Shown here in pieces: positions 48,219 to 56,881 of a stretch of 64,000 nucleotides of DNA. Location of the stretch: contig JAIELH010000003.1 in assembly GCA_019753125.1 (NCBI GenBank), positions 1-64,000 on the forward strand. The letters run 5' to 3'. This stretch comes from Gallionellaceae bacterium (GTDB taxonomy: Bacteria; Pseudomonadota; Gammaproteobacteria; Burkholderiales; Gallionellaceae). The notes below the pieces were generated by a model. That model searched no databases and was not told where the DNA came from. It was given only the letters and a program-made list of their open reading frames with translations. A program made the translations under genes and the position numbers. Numbering within the stretch: position 1 is the stretch's first letter; the number at the start of each line of letters is the position of its first letter.

Positions 48219-48809
48219 TTAAGCTGCCTCAAGCAGCTTGCCAAACAATGCCTCGTGCGTTTGCTCGCCGATATCGAAATTCAGAGCGACTGCAATTTCC
48301 ACGCCGATGCGCATGGGCGATCCATAACGAGTAACGGCGAAGCCGGCGCGACGCATCATGCGTTCGATTGATGCCGTTGTTACCGTAACGTAGTGCTCAA
48401 TTCCCATTGAATCCCCAAATTTGACGATTTCCCGCAAAGCGTCCAGCGATATTCCCGAGAAGCCGAATCCTTGCGGGCCATCGGCTTCGATGGCAAATCG
48501 GCTTAATTCCCATATTTTCGGATCTTCCGGTGCCAAGTGGCCATACAGCAATTCCGGGAATGTGTCTTTCAGCATGTAAGGTCCTTTCGTTGGCAATGCT
48601 CGCCAGCAACCACGCAGTCTTGTCGAAGAGTCACGAATCATCATGTAATAGGGGTCGAGAGCATCGTACCCGTCGATTTCCATGCCGCTCATGATGGGAA
48701 CTTCCCAGCCCATTCGTTCCTTGAACACTTTGGCGCGCAGCCGGTGCATTTCCCACAATTCCCTGCTATCGAATTCTTTGCGCGATGCGATTTTGATCAA
48801 ATGTGGCAT
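48219..48809 (-). CDS. luxI: LuxI-family acyl-homoserine-lactone synthase
   Basis: 196 aa. The invariant residues are in place: Arg and Phe in [12 protein letters not shown], Trp in MGW, both Asp in [10 protein letters not shown], Arg in GCWRALPT, and Glu/Arg in WELSRFAIE. It should make an acyl-homoserine lactone from SAM and an acyl donor. GGAAGGATG precedes the ATG. A lux box lies 76 bp upstream, with a CATAAA -10 hexamer 20 bp beyond it, so autoinduction is likely. It is separated from luxR by 413 bp. Confidence 0.93.
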   Translation of the reverse strand: MPHLIKIASRKEFDSRELWEMHRLRAKVFKERMGWEVPIMSGMEIDGYDALDPYYMMIRDSSTRLRGCWRALPTKGPYMLKDTFPELLYGHLAPEDPKIWELSRFAIEADGPQGFGFSGISLDALREIVKFGDSMGIEHYVTVTTASIERMMRRAGFAVTRYGSPMRIGVEIAVALNFDIGEQTHEALFGKLLEAA

Positions 48810-49222
48810 GTTTACATCCTTCCGTTCGTGTTGGCTGGATAACCCAGGACGGATAGGAATTTATGCGTATTGCATAATTTTCATAGCTAGCTAATTTGAT
48901 AGCTGGAGAGGCTTAAACCTTTGCCGCAGAATTAAGGGCCAGAGTCGCGACTTGCGGGGAGATATACAGTGAATTCAATACGACAATGTGATGCCAGGAA
49001 CGAACTTCATCCGGAAGTCCTGCGTCAACATCGAAAAAATCGCCGGGAAAGCCAGTTTTGTTTCTGGACGCGCTTCGGGGTAACCCAGTCACGCGGAAGC
49101 CGCTTCGAAATGGGGGCGGAAATTCCGCCCCCCGTAGCAATATTATTGAAGCTTTATTTGAGTGGTGTTATTACAGACAGTGACTTGTAGAGAATTGGGC
49201 AGTACGTCGCTGGCTCGGTGGA
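48810..49222. other. luxI-luxR gap
   Basis: 413 bp between luxI and luxR, both on the minus strand. It holds the luxI promoter with its lux box (48885-48904) and a strong hairpin (GGGGGCGGA / TCCGCCCCC, 49112-49132) without a T-run, perhaps a transcript end for luxR. Short frames at 48913-49140 and 48969-49190 lack ribosome sites and known motifs. Confidence 0.5.
48885..48904 (-). promoter_or_regulatory. lux box of luxI
   Basis: Minus-strand AGCTATCAAATTAGCTAGCT, an imperfect palindrome that matches the module boxes (ACCTATCTGAGTTGCTAGGT) at 14 of 20 positions. A -10-like CATAAA starts 20 bp downstream, the same spacing as in the modules. Confidence 0.7.
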
Positions 49223-49954
49223 TTATTCAGGGCTGATAAATTCCAGCCGGATCGCCTTGACCACAGCCTGGCGTCGCGAGGATGTGCTGAACTTGCGACG
49301 TATATTCCCGAAATGGAAATTTACCGCAGCCTCGGAGCAGCCCAATATCTGCGAGATATCCCAGGAGCTCTTGCCGGTTGCACACCATTTAAGGCATTCG
49401 ATTTCCCGCCGGGTAAGCACGACGACTTTCTCTGTGGGGGCCGCGGATTTCATGAATTGAAGCGAGGTTTCGAAGATAAAATCCCGGAAGCATGATAGAT
49501 CAGGAATGTTGCGGTTCGCTTCTTCATGAAATTGCTTGTTCGGGTTTGTGTCGGACACAAAACAAAGTACACCAAACTCCCTATTCGGGCCATGGATCGG
49601 CAATGTGACGCCGGAGCGAATGCCGTACCCGCAGGCCTCCTCGTACATTTCATTTTGCCTGCGCCCGGCAAACAGGTTTGGCGACCAGATCAACGGGGTG
49701 GTTTTGGTGAAGCAATGTGTGACGGTCGGGTCGACGTGCCCCAGCTTTTCGTCATCGTACTTGCTGCGCCATTTCGGGGAATAGTTGCTGTGCAGGAAAG
49801 CAAACTCGGCTTCGACGGGGGCGTTGCGATCCGGAAAAATCGCAAGTAGCGTACGTTCGTAGCCTAGCTCGTTGCCTAGTTTGAAGACGTGATCGCGCCA
49901 ACTTTCTATCGTGGTATGAAGGGTAAGTTCTGCAAACTGTTCAATAGACTTCAC
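49223..49954 (-). CDS. luxR: LuxR-family quorum-sensing regulator
   Basis: 243 aa from the GTG at 49954, which has GGGAG nine bases upstream and gives the normal length of LuxR proteins; an ATG far upstream would add 53 unrelated residues. The signal-binding domain has the invariant Trp, Tyr, Asp-Pro and Trp (YSPKWRSKY, HVDPTV, PLIWS) and Gly in IRSGVTLPIHG. The DNA-binding domain reads LTRREIECLKWCATGKSSWD, then INFHFGNIRRK-like sequence. Probable receptor for the LuxI product and activator of the lux-box promoters. Divergent from module A. Confidence 0.93.
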   Translation of the reverse strand: MKSIEQFAELTLHTTIESWRDHVFKLGNELGYERTLLAIFPDRNAPVEAEFAFLHSNYSPKWRSKYDDEKLGHVDPTVTHCFTKTTPLIWSPNLFAGRRQNEMYEEACGYGIRSGVTLPIHGPNREFGVLCFVSDTNPNKQFHEEANRNIPDLSCFRDFIFETSLQFMKSAAPTEKVVVLTRREIECLKWCATGKSSWDISQILGCSEAAVNFHFGNIRRKFSTSSRRQAVVKAIRLEFISPE

Positions 49955-50142
49955 TCGAGTTATCTCCCTGATGCTCGTTGTGATCGGAATTTCAGGCTTT
50001 AGCCATCTTGTTTCCTTCGTCCTCTGTCCAAACTGCGCCTTCTGTTTAATCCAAGGGCGCTTATATTTTTCGCATGATAGTCCAAATGACACAGACTTTA
50101 AAGCGTGCATCATCCTACATGCTTATTTATCCGTGCTTGCCA

Positions 50143-50333
50143 ACCTATCTGAGTTGCTAGGTCACGCCGTATAGGAAAAACGATAGATTCGCCCTCGACG
50201 CCAGTCTTCTCTCCGAATTTGCCCGGCACGGCGAGCAGGTTTGCAAACCGCCATGCGGCGAGCGAACGGGGGCTGAGTTGTTCGGCGGTGTCGAATTTGT
50301 CCGGGTAAAAATCGAGTACATCAGGAGAGATAT
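50143..50333 (+). promoter_or_regulatory. Module A lux-box promoter and conserved leader
   Basis: Box ACCTATCTGAGTTGCTAGGT at 50143-50162; a -10-like GATAGA begins 20 bp after it (50182), the class II lux spacing. The following leader of about 140 nt is nearly identical in modules B and C and recognisable in D. It can close CCCGG (50222) with CCGGG (50301) and ACCGCC (50247) with GGCGGT (50284). AGGAGAG precedes the gene start. Confidence 0.8.
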
Positions 50334-50810
50334 ATGAAATTATTGGAATTGAAAAAACTGGCTATTTTGGGGATTTTCGGTGCGGCTTCGTTTCTTGCCG
50401 CCACACCTGGTTATGCCGTGAATGGTTCATTTAGCAAGACGAAGAACCCCGGTTATATCGTGGTGGCAGGCCTGCCCGGTACGGCAAGGTTCGGTACGTT
50501 AAGCAGTGACTTTCCCGCAGGAACTCTGAACATGACCAAGACAATCACATCGGTATCGTACGCAGCTACCACTTACACAAACGGTGCAATTAACCAGCAA
50601 GTCATCATATGCATGACCCGTCAATATTCGACCGTAAATGATGTTTGCTTGGATATATCAAATGCTCGCTCCGGTACGCTGTCAGTCTTTAATGGCAAAA
50701 CAATAGCGGCTGGAGTCGATTTCTCTATCCAACATAGATTAACCGGCGGCACTTACCCGACTGCGACCCCCGCTACTCCAGACCAGATAACGGTTAACTA
50801 TAGCTATTAA
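50334..50810 (+). CDS. Module A secreted FlhE-like protein
   Basis: 158 aa. Signal peptide with cleavage near residue 28 (PGYA/VNG). The mature part is Thr/Ser/Gly-rich and beta-like, with two Cys (QVIICMTRQ and NDVCLDI) and a C-terminal PDQITVNYSY. The order Cys...Cys, FNGK, RLTGGTYP and VNY echoes the flagellar accessory protein FlhE. Homologous in layout to the module C protein. No flagellar genes are nearby. Probably periplasmic or secreted; function unknown. Base composition is lower in GC than the core genes. Confidence 0.75.
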   Translation: MKLLELKKLAILGIFGAASFLAATPGYAVNGSFSKTKNPGYIVVAGLPGTARFGTLSSDFPAGTLNMTKTITSVSYAATTYTNGAINQQVIICMTRQYSTVNDVCLDISNARSGTLSVFNGKTIAAGVDFSIQHRLTGGTYPTATPATPDQITVNYSY

Positions 50811-50913
50811 TAAGCATCGGGACAGCTTGAACGATACGCGCCAACATCGTTCAAGCGATCACAAAACTGCCGATAATCAAAAAACAATAGCCTGAATCGC
50901 TTGGGAGCAAACC

Positions 50914-52023
50914 ATGACCGTCATTAACCCCCAGCTTCAATCTGCGGCAGCATCGTCTAATCCCACACTCAATTCAACGGGTGTAGCCAAAGCTTCTCCA
51001 CAGTCGGTGTTGACAGACTCTAATAACAGAGGACAAGACACTACCGTTAAAATCAGCGGACATGCGATGCTGTTATCGAGAGTGTTCAACACTAACGACA
51101 TGAATGCGGACATTCCTGTCGAACAAATAAGCCGGATCGGCGCGCCGATTTATGGATTCCTGACCACCGACGACAGGAAGATGCTGGAGACGGCGTATCA
51201 ATACACCGCTGACCATGGTATGGATCCGCAGTATGTGGACGGTTTAGCCTTCGATCTTGCGAATTACCGACAATTTCCCAATAGCAAAGGGGCGATCTAT
51301 GACATGGAAGGGCATAGGCTCACATTCGAATTCGGTCCAAGCGAAGCTAACGCGGTCGAACGAATACGATCCGGCAATGCAATTAATCATAGCCCCATTG
51401 ATCGCGGGTTTATCGATTACGTCATTGATACGACGATGCCCAATCATGCCGTGAACTTCGACTTTCTGGAGAGAATGATGTCCGTTTTCTCCCCCGCGAA
51501 GGGAGAGTTACCTGACGACTCCGGCGTCGCAAGCACCGAATCGTTTAAAAACTTCGTGCCTCCGAAACATGATTACATCACTCATGTGTCGGCGCAGCCC
51601 GAAATTGTGGTGCAAAAGGCAGAGGATGCGGATTACATATCTATCAATGGCGTCGGTCATTGGCGCACGCCGGAGCTGGCTGCCGCCGCAGCAAGAGGGA
51701 ATGCAGGGAAAGGCGGATCGGGCATTGACTTCACGCAATACCTGACGCCGCCAAACAAACAGACGTTGACAGAGGCATTGCTGTCTCTTCTGGATCAACG
51801 CCCCGGTGAAACTACCGCACGCCTGAGAAATATCGCATCGGCGCTAGACCTGAATTTAAATGCTCAAGCCAAAGAAAAAACTTCGCTCAATTCGAGTTGG
51901 TGCGACACGATGGGTGTTACCGACAAGCTGAGTCGTTACCTTGATAACAACAATCAGGCATCGTTCGATGCAGCCAGTTTTCTGGAGTACATGTTCAGTC
52001 AGAAGATAGATACATCGGCTTGA
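50914..52023 (+). CDS. Module A second protein, unknown function
   Basis: 369 aa, no signal peptide. The first 45 residues are Ser/Asn/Thr-rich, followed by DTTVKISGHAMLLSR, a motif like that in the module C and D partners (V.LS..A). The middle (residues 80-200) is helical and acidic, and ALLSLLDQRPGETTA appears near the end. Ribosome site GGGAGC. A hairpin (CTTGAACGAT / ATCGTTCAAG) without T-run separates it from the module A gene 103 bp upstream. I do not recognise the family. Confidence 0.75.
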   Translation: MTVINPQLQSAAASSNPTLNSTGVAKASPQSVLTDSNNRGQDTTVKISGHAMLLSRVFNTNDMNADIPVEQISRIGAPIYGFLTTDDRKMLETAYQYTADHGMDPQYVDGLAFDLANYRQFPNSKGAIYDMEGHRLTFEFGPSEANAVERIRSGNAINHSPIDRGFIDYVIDTTMPNHAVNFDFLERMMSVFSPAKGELPDDSGVASTESFKNFVPPKHDYITHVSAQPEIVVQKAEDADYISINGVGHWRTPELAAAAARGNAGKGGSGIDFTQYLTPPNKQTLTEALLSLLDQRPGETTARLRNIASALDLNLNAQAKEKTSLNSSWCDTMGVTDKLSRYLDNNNQASFDAASFLEYMFSQKIDTSA

Positions 52024-52192
52024 TAGCGACAAGCGGTGAATACTGCTGCGCAGCCATCAGGTCTTGGCGCGCACCGAAAATCCAGTGCTTCACAAGCTTC
52101 TCTCAATTGCGCAGCTTTATGTGGAAGCGGTTTTAGCCACGATTGCCCGAAGCGGATCGCCGTTACCCAAACTCACATTCTTGAGCTTGTAA

Positions 52193-52386
52193 ACCTATCT
52201 GAGTTGCTAGGTCACGCCGTATAGGAAAAACGATAGATTTGCCCTCGACGCCAACCTTCTCTCCGAATTTGCCCGACACGGTGAGGAGGTTTGCAAACCG
52301 CCATGCGGCGAGCAAACGGGGCTGAGTTGTTCAGCGGCGTTGAGTCTGTACGGGTAAAACCACATCTAAATAAAAGGAGAAATACC
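52193..52386 (+). promoter_or_regulatory. Module B lux-box promoter and conserved leader
   Basis: The same 20-bp box at 52193-52212 and GATAGA at the same spacing. The leader matches that of module A over roughly 165 bp with scattered changes; the inner pairs CCGC/GCGG are kept, the closing base pairs are not. Within the 52024-52192 gap before it I see nothing else. Confidence 0.8.
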
Positions 52387-52839
52387 TTGAATCGCTCAAA
52401 GAAATTGCTCACCGCCAGCCTCGCTTTTGTCGGATTAACTGCCGCTGCAGCCGCTCATGCGGGGCCTCCCGTGACTGTCACTTTTAAGAATCAAGCTACT
52501 GCAACTGCGACATATACCATCATTACTACCAATGAAAACGCCACATACGCCAATGCTTCGCCGAAACCAGCTCCAACTGTGTTACCAAGCGGGACTAATA
52601 TTTACACCGTTACTAGCTTGATCAGCCCGAATGTAAATTATGCAAATGTCCGGTACAAGATTGGAGCTAAGGAATGTGTATTCGGTACAACTTTTGTCAA
52701 TGCGTTGCAGCCGGGCGGTTACTACATTCCGCAATGGACCAAGAGCGCCACAGGGAGTGGCGGCGCAATTTGCACTGCCACGATTACGTCCTACAATCTG
52801 TCCACCTACGCATGGACGGTCGATTTCGTCATGAAATAA
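52387..52839 (+). CDS. Module B secreted protein, family 2
   Basis: 150 aa from the TTG at 52387, preceded by AAGGAG; in-frame ATG codons upstream fall inside the leader. Signal peptide cleaved near residue 25 (AHA/GPP). Mature part beta-rich, with Cys in GAKECVFG and AICTATITSY, ending in an alternating strand (TVDFVMK). It is homologous to the module D protein (shared K.C.F, CTATITS and final strand). Function unknown. Confidence 0.75.
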   Translation: MNRSKKLLTASLAFVGLTAAAAAHAGPPVTVTFKNQATATATYTIITTNENATYANASPKPAPTVLPSGTNIYTVTSLISPNVNYANVRYKIGAKECVFGTTFVNALQPGGYYIPQWTKSATGSGGAICTATITSYNLSTYAWTVDFVMK

Positions 52840-52892
52840 AAACGATCTGTATTTCCAGCATGTCGTAAAAGTTGCAGTACTGGCTCAAAAAA

Positions 52893-52922
52893 CATCACGC
52901 GGCTTGCTGCGTGATGGCTTTT
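52893..52922 (+). terminator. Terminator between the two module B genes
   Basis: Stem CATCACGC / GCGTGATG with an 8-nt loop, followed by GCTTTTTT. It lies 54 bp after the secreted-protein stop and 129 bp before the partner gene, so the two may be transcribed separately or at unequal levels. Confidence 0.8.
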
Positions 52923-53050
52923 TTGCCACTTGCTCGCTTTGAGTCGAGTCAATGGCAGGTTAAGTTTGCTCGAACTTTGCCGCTAATCATAACAACGCGC
53001 CAAAGCAAGAAGCGCTACAGCGACTGCCAATTCCACAAAAAGGAGTAATC

Positions 53051-53869
53051 ATGATCGGCTCTATCAATACATATTCTTTCGCTCAAACAGGCGGCAGTGC
53101 AGCGGCCAAGCAGGTGGACTCGGCAGGGGGCGCGACTGAAACCCCAAGAATCCAAAGCGATGCAGACGCTCGGCCTGTGAACACCCAGACGATTTCCACT
53201 CTGGCCAAACAACTGGCTGATAGTGCGGCCAGAGCCGAAAAACGGGACAGCACACTTAGCCGGTCGGAATTGGCAGATAAGGCCAAAATTTTCCACAATG
53301 AATGTTCGGCTGAGGCCGATCCGGCTATTCAAGCAAAGCACGATAGTGAAGTTCCCCAAAGCAAGGATCCAGAGTTGTTGGCAAGAGCCAAGCAAGCAAC
53401 GGCATTCCTGATTGCCAACAGACACGGAGGAGGCGAAGCAAATCCTTTTGCTGGTCTATCAAGGGAGCAGTTAGCTAATATCACGTACGATGACAGTGGC
53501 ACCTATACTTTTAACGAACGAATGGCTGCCTATTCCGAAGCCATGCGACAAGAATATGAGTGGGGAGTTAAAGTTGCGGCAAAAGCCATGGATGAATACA
53601 ACAGCACCGGGAAGTTGACCAACTTTTTCACATCCATTCTGGAGCATTACAAGGGCTTGCCTGCCATCGAGCAGGCGCAGTATCCGAAGGGTTATGCCAG
53701 TGATCTGGAGTCGAAAATCAAGCTGGATTTTAACTACCGCACGCATCAGGCCGAGGGGAAAGGAGAAAATCCGACCAGCTTGATCGAAACGCTGCTTGCC
53801 CTGCCGGAAGATAAAACAGTTAACCCAAAGCACATTCCAGTTGCGTCGGCATTGAAGCTGGATAGTTGA
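53051..53869 (+). CDS. Module B second protein, unknown function
   Basis: 272 aa without signal peptide. N-terminal 45 residues are Ser/Ala/Thr-rich; the rest is largely helical, with YTFNERMAAYSEAMRQEYEW and MDEYNSTGKLTNFFTSIL followed by HYKGLPAIEQAQYPKGYAS. AAAGGAG stands before the ATG. Length and character recall the other module partners, but the V.LS..A motif is not clear here. Family not recognised. Confidence 0.75.
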   Translation: MIGSINTYSFAQTGGSAAAKQVDSAGGATETPRIQSDADARPVNTQTISTLAKQLADSAARAEKRDSTLSRSELADKAKIFHNECSAEADPAIQAKHDSEVPQSKDPELLARAKQATAFLIANRHGGGEANPFAGLSREQLANITYDDSGTYTFNERMAAYSEAMRQEYEWGVKVAAKAMDEYNSTGKLTNFFTSILEHYKGLPAIEQAQYPKGYASDLESKIKLDFNYRTHQAEGKGENPTSLIETLLALPEDKTVNPKHIPVASALKLDS

Positions 53870-53983
53870 ATGCCCTCCGCGATTCATTCAGCGCCAGGTA
53901 GATTTAGCCAAGATTGTTTTCGATGCTTATCCGATCATCCATTGATGCGGCGATTGCCGTGACTCATTTAACCGGACTTGCCA

Positions 53984-54177
53984 ACCTATCTGAGTTGCTA
54001 GGTCACCCCACATGGAAAAAACGATAGATTCGCCCTCGACGCCAGTCTTCTCTCCGAATTTGCCCGGCACGGTGAGCAGGTTTGCAAACCGCCATGCAGT
54101 TGCGGCGAGCGAACGGGGCTGAGTTGTTCGGCGGTGTTGGGTCTGTCCGGGTAAACTACGTTAAATGGGAGTAAAAA
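53984..54177 (+). promoter_or_regulatory. Module C lux-box promoter and conserved leader
   Basis: Box identical to module A at 53984-54003, then CACCCCACATGG and GATAGA at the same spacing. The leader differs from A mainly by a few bases inserted in the loop after CGCCATGC. P1 (CCCGG/CCGGG) and ACCGCC/GGCGGT pairs are kept. GGGAG precedes the gene. Confidence 0.8.
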
Positions 54178-54657
54178 ATGAAAGCGTTAATGAAGAGTGT
54201 GCATCTTCCACAACTAATGAAACTTAAGAATCGGCTATATTCAGCTTTGTTGGCAATTTCCACGGTAGCAGCAATGATGTTTGCGCAAAATGTCAGTGCC
54301 GCAACAGGTGCGTATGGATCATCGGCTGTTGCGCCTACCATTTATACAAAGAATTATTGGTATAACGTCGCATATCCAGTTGTGGGGAATCCGCCGAGCA
54401 ACGCTACCGTAACTGTCGTGTACTACACCTGGAGCTACAGCTACCCACTGCCAGCAGGGCTTCTAGTCTATCTGTGCAATAACGGCGGCACTGTTTGCGG
54501 GAACGTCACAAGTTACGGGTCTGGATCCGTTGATTTTTCCGGCTATGGCGTTCCGGCCAACCAAACGCTGAGGCTGTATTCTCAGGTTGCCGGTAGCGGA
54601 ACAATGTCTCCGTTGTATGGCGGGACTACTACCGTAACGGTCAATTACAATTATTGA
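54178..54657 (+). CDS. Module C secreted FlhE-like protein
   Basis: 159 aa. A long N-terminal region (MKALMKSVHLPQL) precedes a signal peptide with likely cleavage after QNVSA (residue 41). The mature part strongly resembles the FlhE pattern: PAGLLVYLCNNGGTVCGNV, then a Gly/Ser stretch, LRLYSQVAGSGTMSPLYGG and the C-terminal VTVNYNY. FlhE is a periplasmic flagellar accessory protein; no flagellar genes are close, so a different role is likely. The upstream ATG is kept because GGGAG lies before it. Confidence 0.78.
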   Translation: MKALMKSVHLPQLMKLKNRLYSALLAISTVAAMMFAQNVSAATGAYGSSAVAPTIYTKNYWYNVAYPVVGNPPSNATVTVVYYTWSYSYPLPAGLLVYLCNNGGTVCGNVTSYGSGSVDFSGYGVPANQTLRLYSQVAGSGTMSPLYGGTTTVTVNYNY

Positions 54658-54731
54658 TCAAGTTGAGTAATGTCCCCTGGCTATGCCGGGGGGCTCTTGA
54701 AGTTTGGCATTCACACTTTAAGGAGAGTCAC

Positions 54732-55292
54732 ATGAACATTCAATCCAGCAACGATGTCTTGGCTTATAGTGGCATCACTCACTCAACGCAACGACGAGAT
54801 GGAAAAACGGCTTCGGTAGTCATTGCCGAACCAAAAAAAGGCGCCGATCCGGTGTCGCTATCCAGTGCCGGCATTGCACTTGCTGCGGACGAAAGCAATA
54901 TGACACAGACCAGAACTTTCGCTCAGGAAAGACTGATAAGGTCAGCCAGTTCTGACCGCGAAAGCGCTGAAAAGATAGCCCATGATATGGCATATGTACC
55001 AAGCACAATATTTTATGACATTAGCGGCCAACGTGGTGTTGGTGACGGTAACGGTGAGTTTGTAAGAAAGCTGTCAACCACAGGGCAAATCGTAGGTGAC
55101 GACTATATAAATAACTTCAACAAAGAAGCTTCGGTAATCGACGCGCAGCGGCTCGCAATCTATCAATCTGAGAAGGCAAAGGGAACAGACCCCTTGCTGA
55201 TCCTGGTCAAGATGATTGATTTCACGAACTCACAACCCCAAGACTATCTTGATGCCACTGGTTGGGGGTGGCGTGGTAGTTCACCACCATAA
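54732..55292 (+). CDS. Module C second protein, unknown function
   Basis: 186 aa, no signal peptide. DPVSLSSAGIALAAD at residues 38-52 is the V.LS..A motif shared with the module A and D partners. The C-terminal half is helical (AQRLAIYQSEKAKGTDPLLI), ending GWGWRGSSPP. AAGGAGAG precedes the ATG, 74 bp after the module C gene. Family not recognised. Confidence 0.72.
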   Translation: MNIQSSNDVLAYSGITHSTQRRDGKTASVVIAEPKKGADPVSLSSAGIALAADESNMTQTRTFAQERLIRSASSDRESAEKIAHDMAYVPSTIFYDISGQRGVGDGNGEFVRKLSTTGQIVGDDYINNFNKEASVIDAQRLAIYQSEKAKGTDPLLILVKMIDFTNSQPQDYLDATGWGWRGSSPP

Positions 55293-55420
55293 TTCGCAAC
55301 GTTTCGTGCATTAAACACGGGTAGTGTTGCAACCAATGACTGCCTGCGATTTATTGAGTAAGTATCCACCGGCAAAGCCGGTGGCTGGCGAATTTCGCCA
55401 ATGAATTATTCGGATTCAAG

Positions 55421-56881
55421 TTGAAAGTAAAAACGGGCGGCATCCTTTCCGGTTTCTTTTTTTTCCTGACCCTGACGGGAGGCTGGTGTGCCGATGCGAT
55501 AGCTGCGCCTTCACAGTCGCCGGGTATCGGAGCCGAGGTGCATTTGAGTCTGGACGAGGCAGTGTCGCTTGGAATACGGAACAATCGTGGCATCCAGTCC
55601 GCTTACCTTCAGCGCATCAGCCAGAAGTTCGATTTATACGTCAGTGAGGGGAAATTTTTCCCGAAGCTGACTGTCACGGGCTCTCATACGAATAATGCCA
55701 CCGATGGGGTTAAATCCAGAAACACCGGATTGACAGCAACGGCTACCATGAGCTTGCCGACAGGGGCCGGATTGACGGCATCTTCAACGAATACCCGCAC
55801 TACCGGCAGTTCCGCTTCATCGACCGCTTTGACATTGACGCAACCGCTGCTGCGAAACGGTGGGGTCGATGCCAGTATGGCTTCCGTACGCACGGCCCGC
55901 ATCGATGAGCAGGCTAATCTGCTGAATCTCAAGGCGACCCTTTCTCAAACTGTGGTGCAAATCGTTTTCGCTTATCGGGAGTTGCTGCGGGCGCAGGAGC
56001 AGAAAAATATTGCAGTGGCAGCCTTAAAGCGATCGCGCGAGTTGTATGAGGTGAACAAGGCGTTGATTGAAGCGGGGCGAATGGCAGAGGTTGAAATCAT
56101 TCAGACGGAAGCTCAGGTGGCGAATCAGGAAGTCGCTCTGGAGGAAGCGAGCAATCAAATCGATGCATCGCGCTTGGCGCTGCTTAATCTGCTGGCGCTG
56201 GAACCATCAGCCGCAATTGTGGCAAGCGCCTCAGAGGTTGCTACGGTCAAGGCGGTGGGTGTTCAACAGGCGCTGGCGGTCGCGCTGGAAAAACAGCCGG
56301 ATTATCTGATCTCGACGCTGGCCATTGAGCGCGCAAAAATCAATCTGGATTTCGCGAAGAATCAGCGGCTGTGGGATGTTTCATTGATTGCCGGCCAGAC
56401 GAGGTCGAGCGGGGGCGGCGCTGCGATGACGCCAACTTCAAACAGTTCGTACGCCGGATTGCAGTTTTCCATACCATTTGGAGACCGGACGCTGGAGCAG
56501 GCGGTTGTGCGCGCTTCGGTGGAATTGAAAAATCAGAATCTGCGCAACCAGGAGGCTCACCAGGTGCTTGAGCAAAGGATACGGGATGCGGTACGCAATG
56601 TTCAAACACGCTGGCGGCAATTGGAGTTGTCGAAGAAGGCAAGAGAACTGACCGTGTTGAAGCTCAATGCGGAAAATGAGAAATTGAAGGTGGGGCGTTC
56701 GTCGAACTTCCAAATATTGAGCTTCGAGGGCGATTTGCGTAATGCCGAGAATGCACAGCTCAATGCACAGATTGCCTATCTGAATGCATTAACCGATCTG
56801 GATGATAAGATGGGCAAAATACTGGAGGCTTGGCAGATACCCATGGTTGAAACGGCTGATTTGTCGACTTATGAAAATTAA
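55421..56881 (+). CDS. TolC-like outer membrane factor
   Basis: 486 aa from a TTG at 55421. Signal peptide cleaved around residue 28 (AIAAPS). Two repeats of the outer membrane efflux family follow, with LSLDEAVSLGIRNNRGIQSAYL near the N-terminus, long helical stretches with ELLRAQEQKNIAVAALKRSR, and LEQRIRDAVRNVQTRWRQL late. Forms the outer-membrane channel of a tripartite exporter. The hairpin CCACCGGC-AAA-GCCGGTGG (55366-55384) lies upstream; no lux box is visible here, so its transcript may come from the module C promoter. Confidence 0.88.
   Translation: MKVKTGGILSGFFFFLTLTGGWCADAIAAPSQSPGIGAEVHLSLDEAVSLGIRNNRGIQSAYLQRISQKFDLYVSEGKFFPKLTVTGSHTNNATDGVKSRNTGLTATATMSLPTGAGLTASSTNTRTTGSSASSTALTLTQPLLRNGGVDASMASVRTARIDEQANLLNLKATLSQTVVQIVFAYRELLRAQEQKNIAVAALKRSRELYEVNKALIEAGRMAEVEIIQTEAQVANQEVALEEASNQIDASRLALLNLLALEPSAAIVASASEVATVKAVGVQQALAVALEKQPDYLISTLAIERAKINLDFAKNQRLWDVSLIAGQTRSSGGGAAMTPTSNSSYAGLQFSIPFGDRTLEQAVVRASVELKNQNLRNQEAHQVLEQRIRDAVRNVQTRWRQLELSKKARELTVLKLNAENEKLKVGRSSNFQILSFEGDLRNAENAQLNAQIAYLNALTDLDDKMGKILEAWQIPMVETADLSTYEN

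Noticed and set aside
48913..49190. Two overlapping short frames between luxI and luxR
   Set aside because: No ribosome sites and no recognisable content; one runs through a hairpin.
50143..50333. Module leader as a cyclic-di-GMP or other known riboswitch
   Set aside because: The hallmark conserved bases of the c-di-GMP-I class, such as GACGCAAAGC, are missing; no other class matched.
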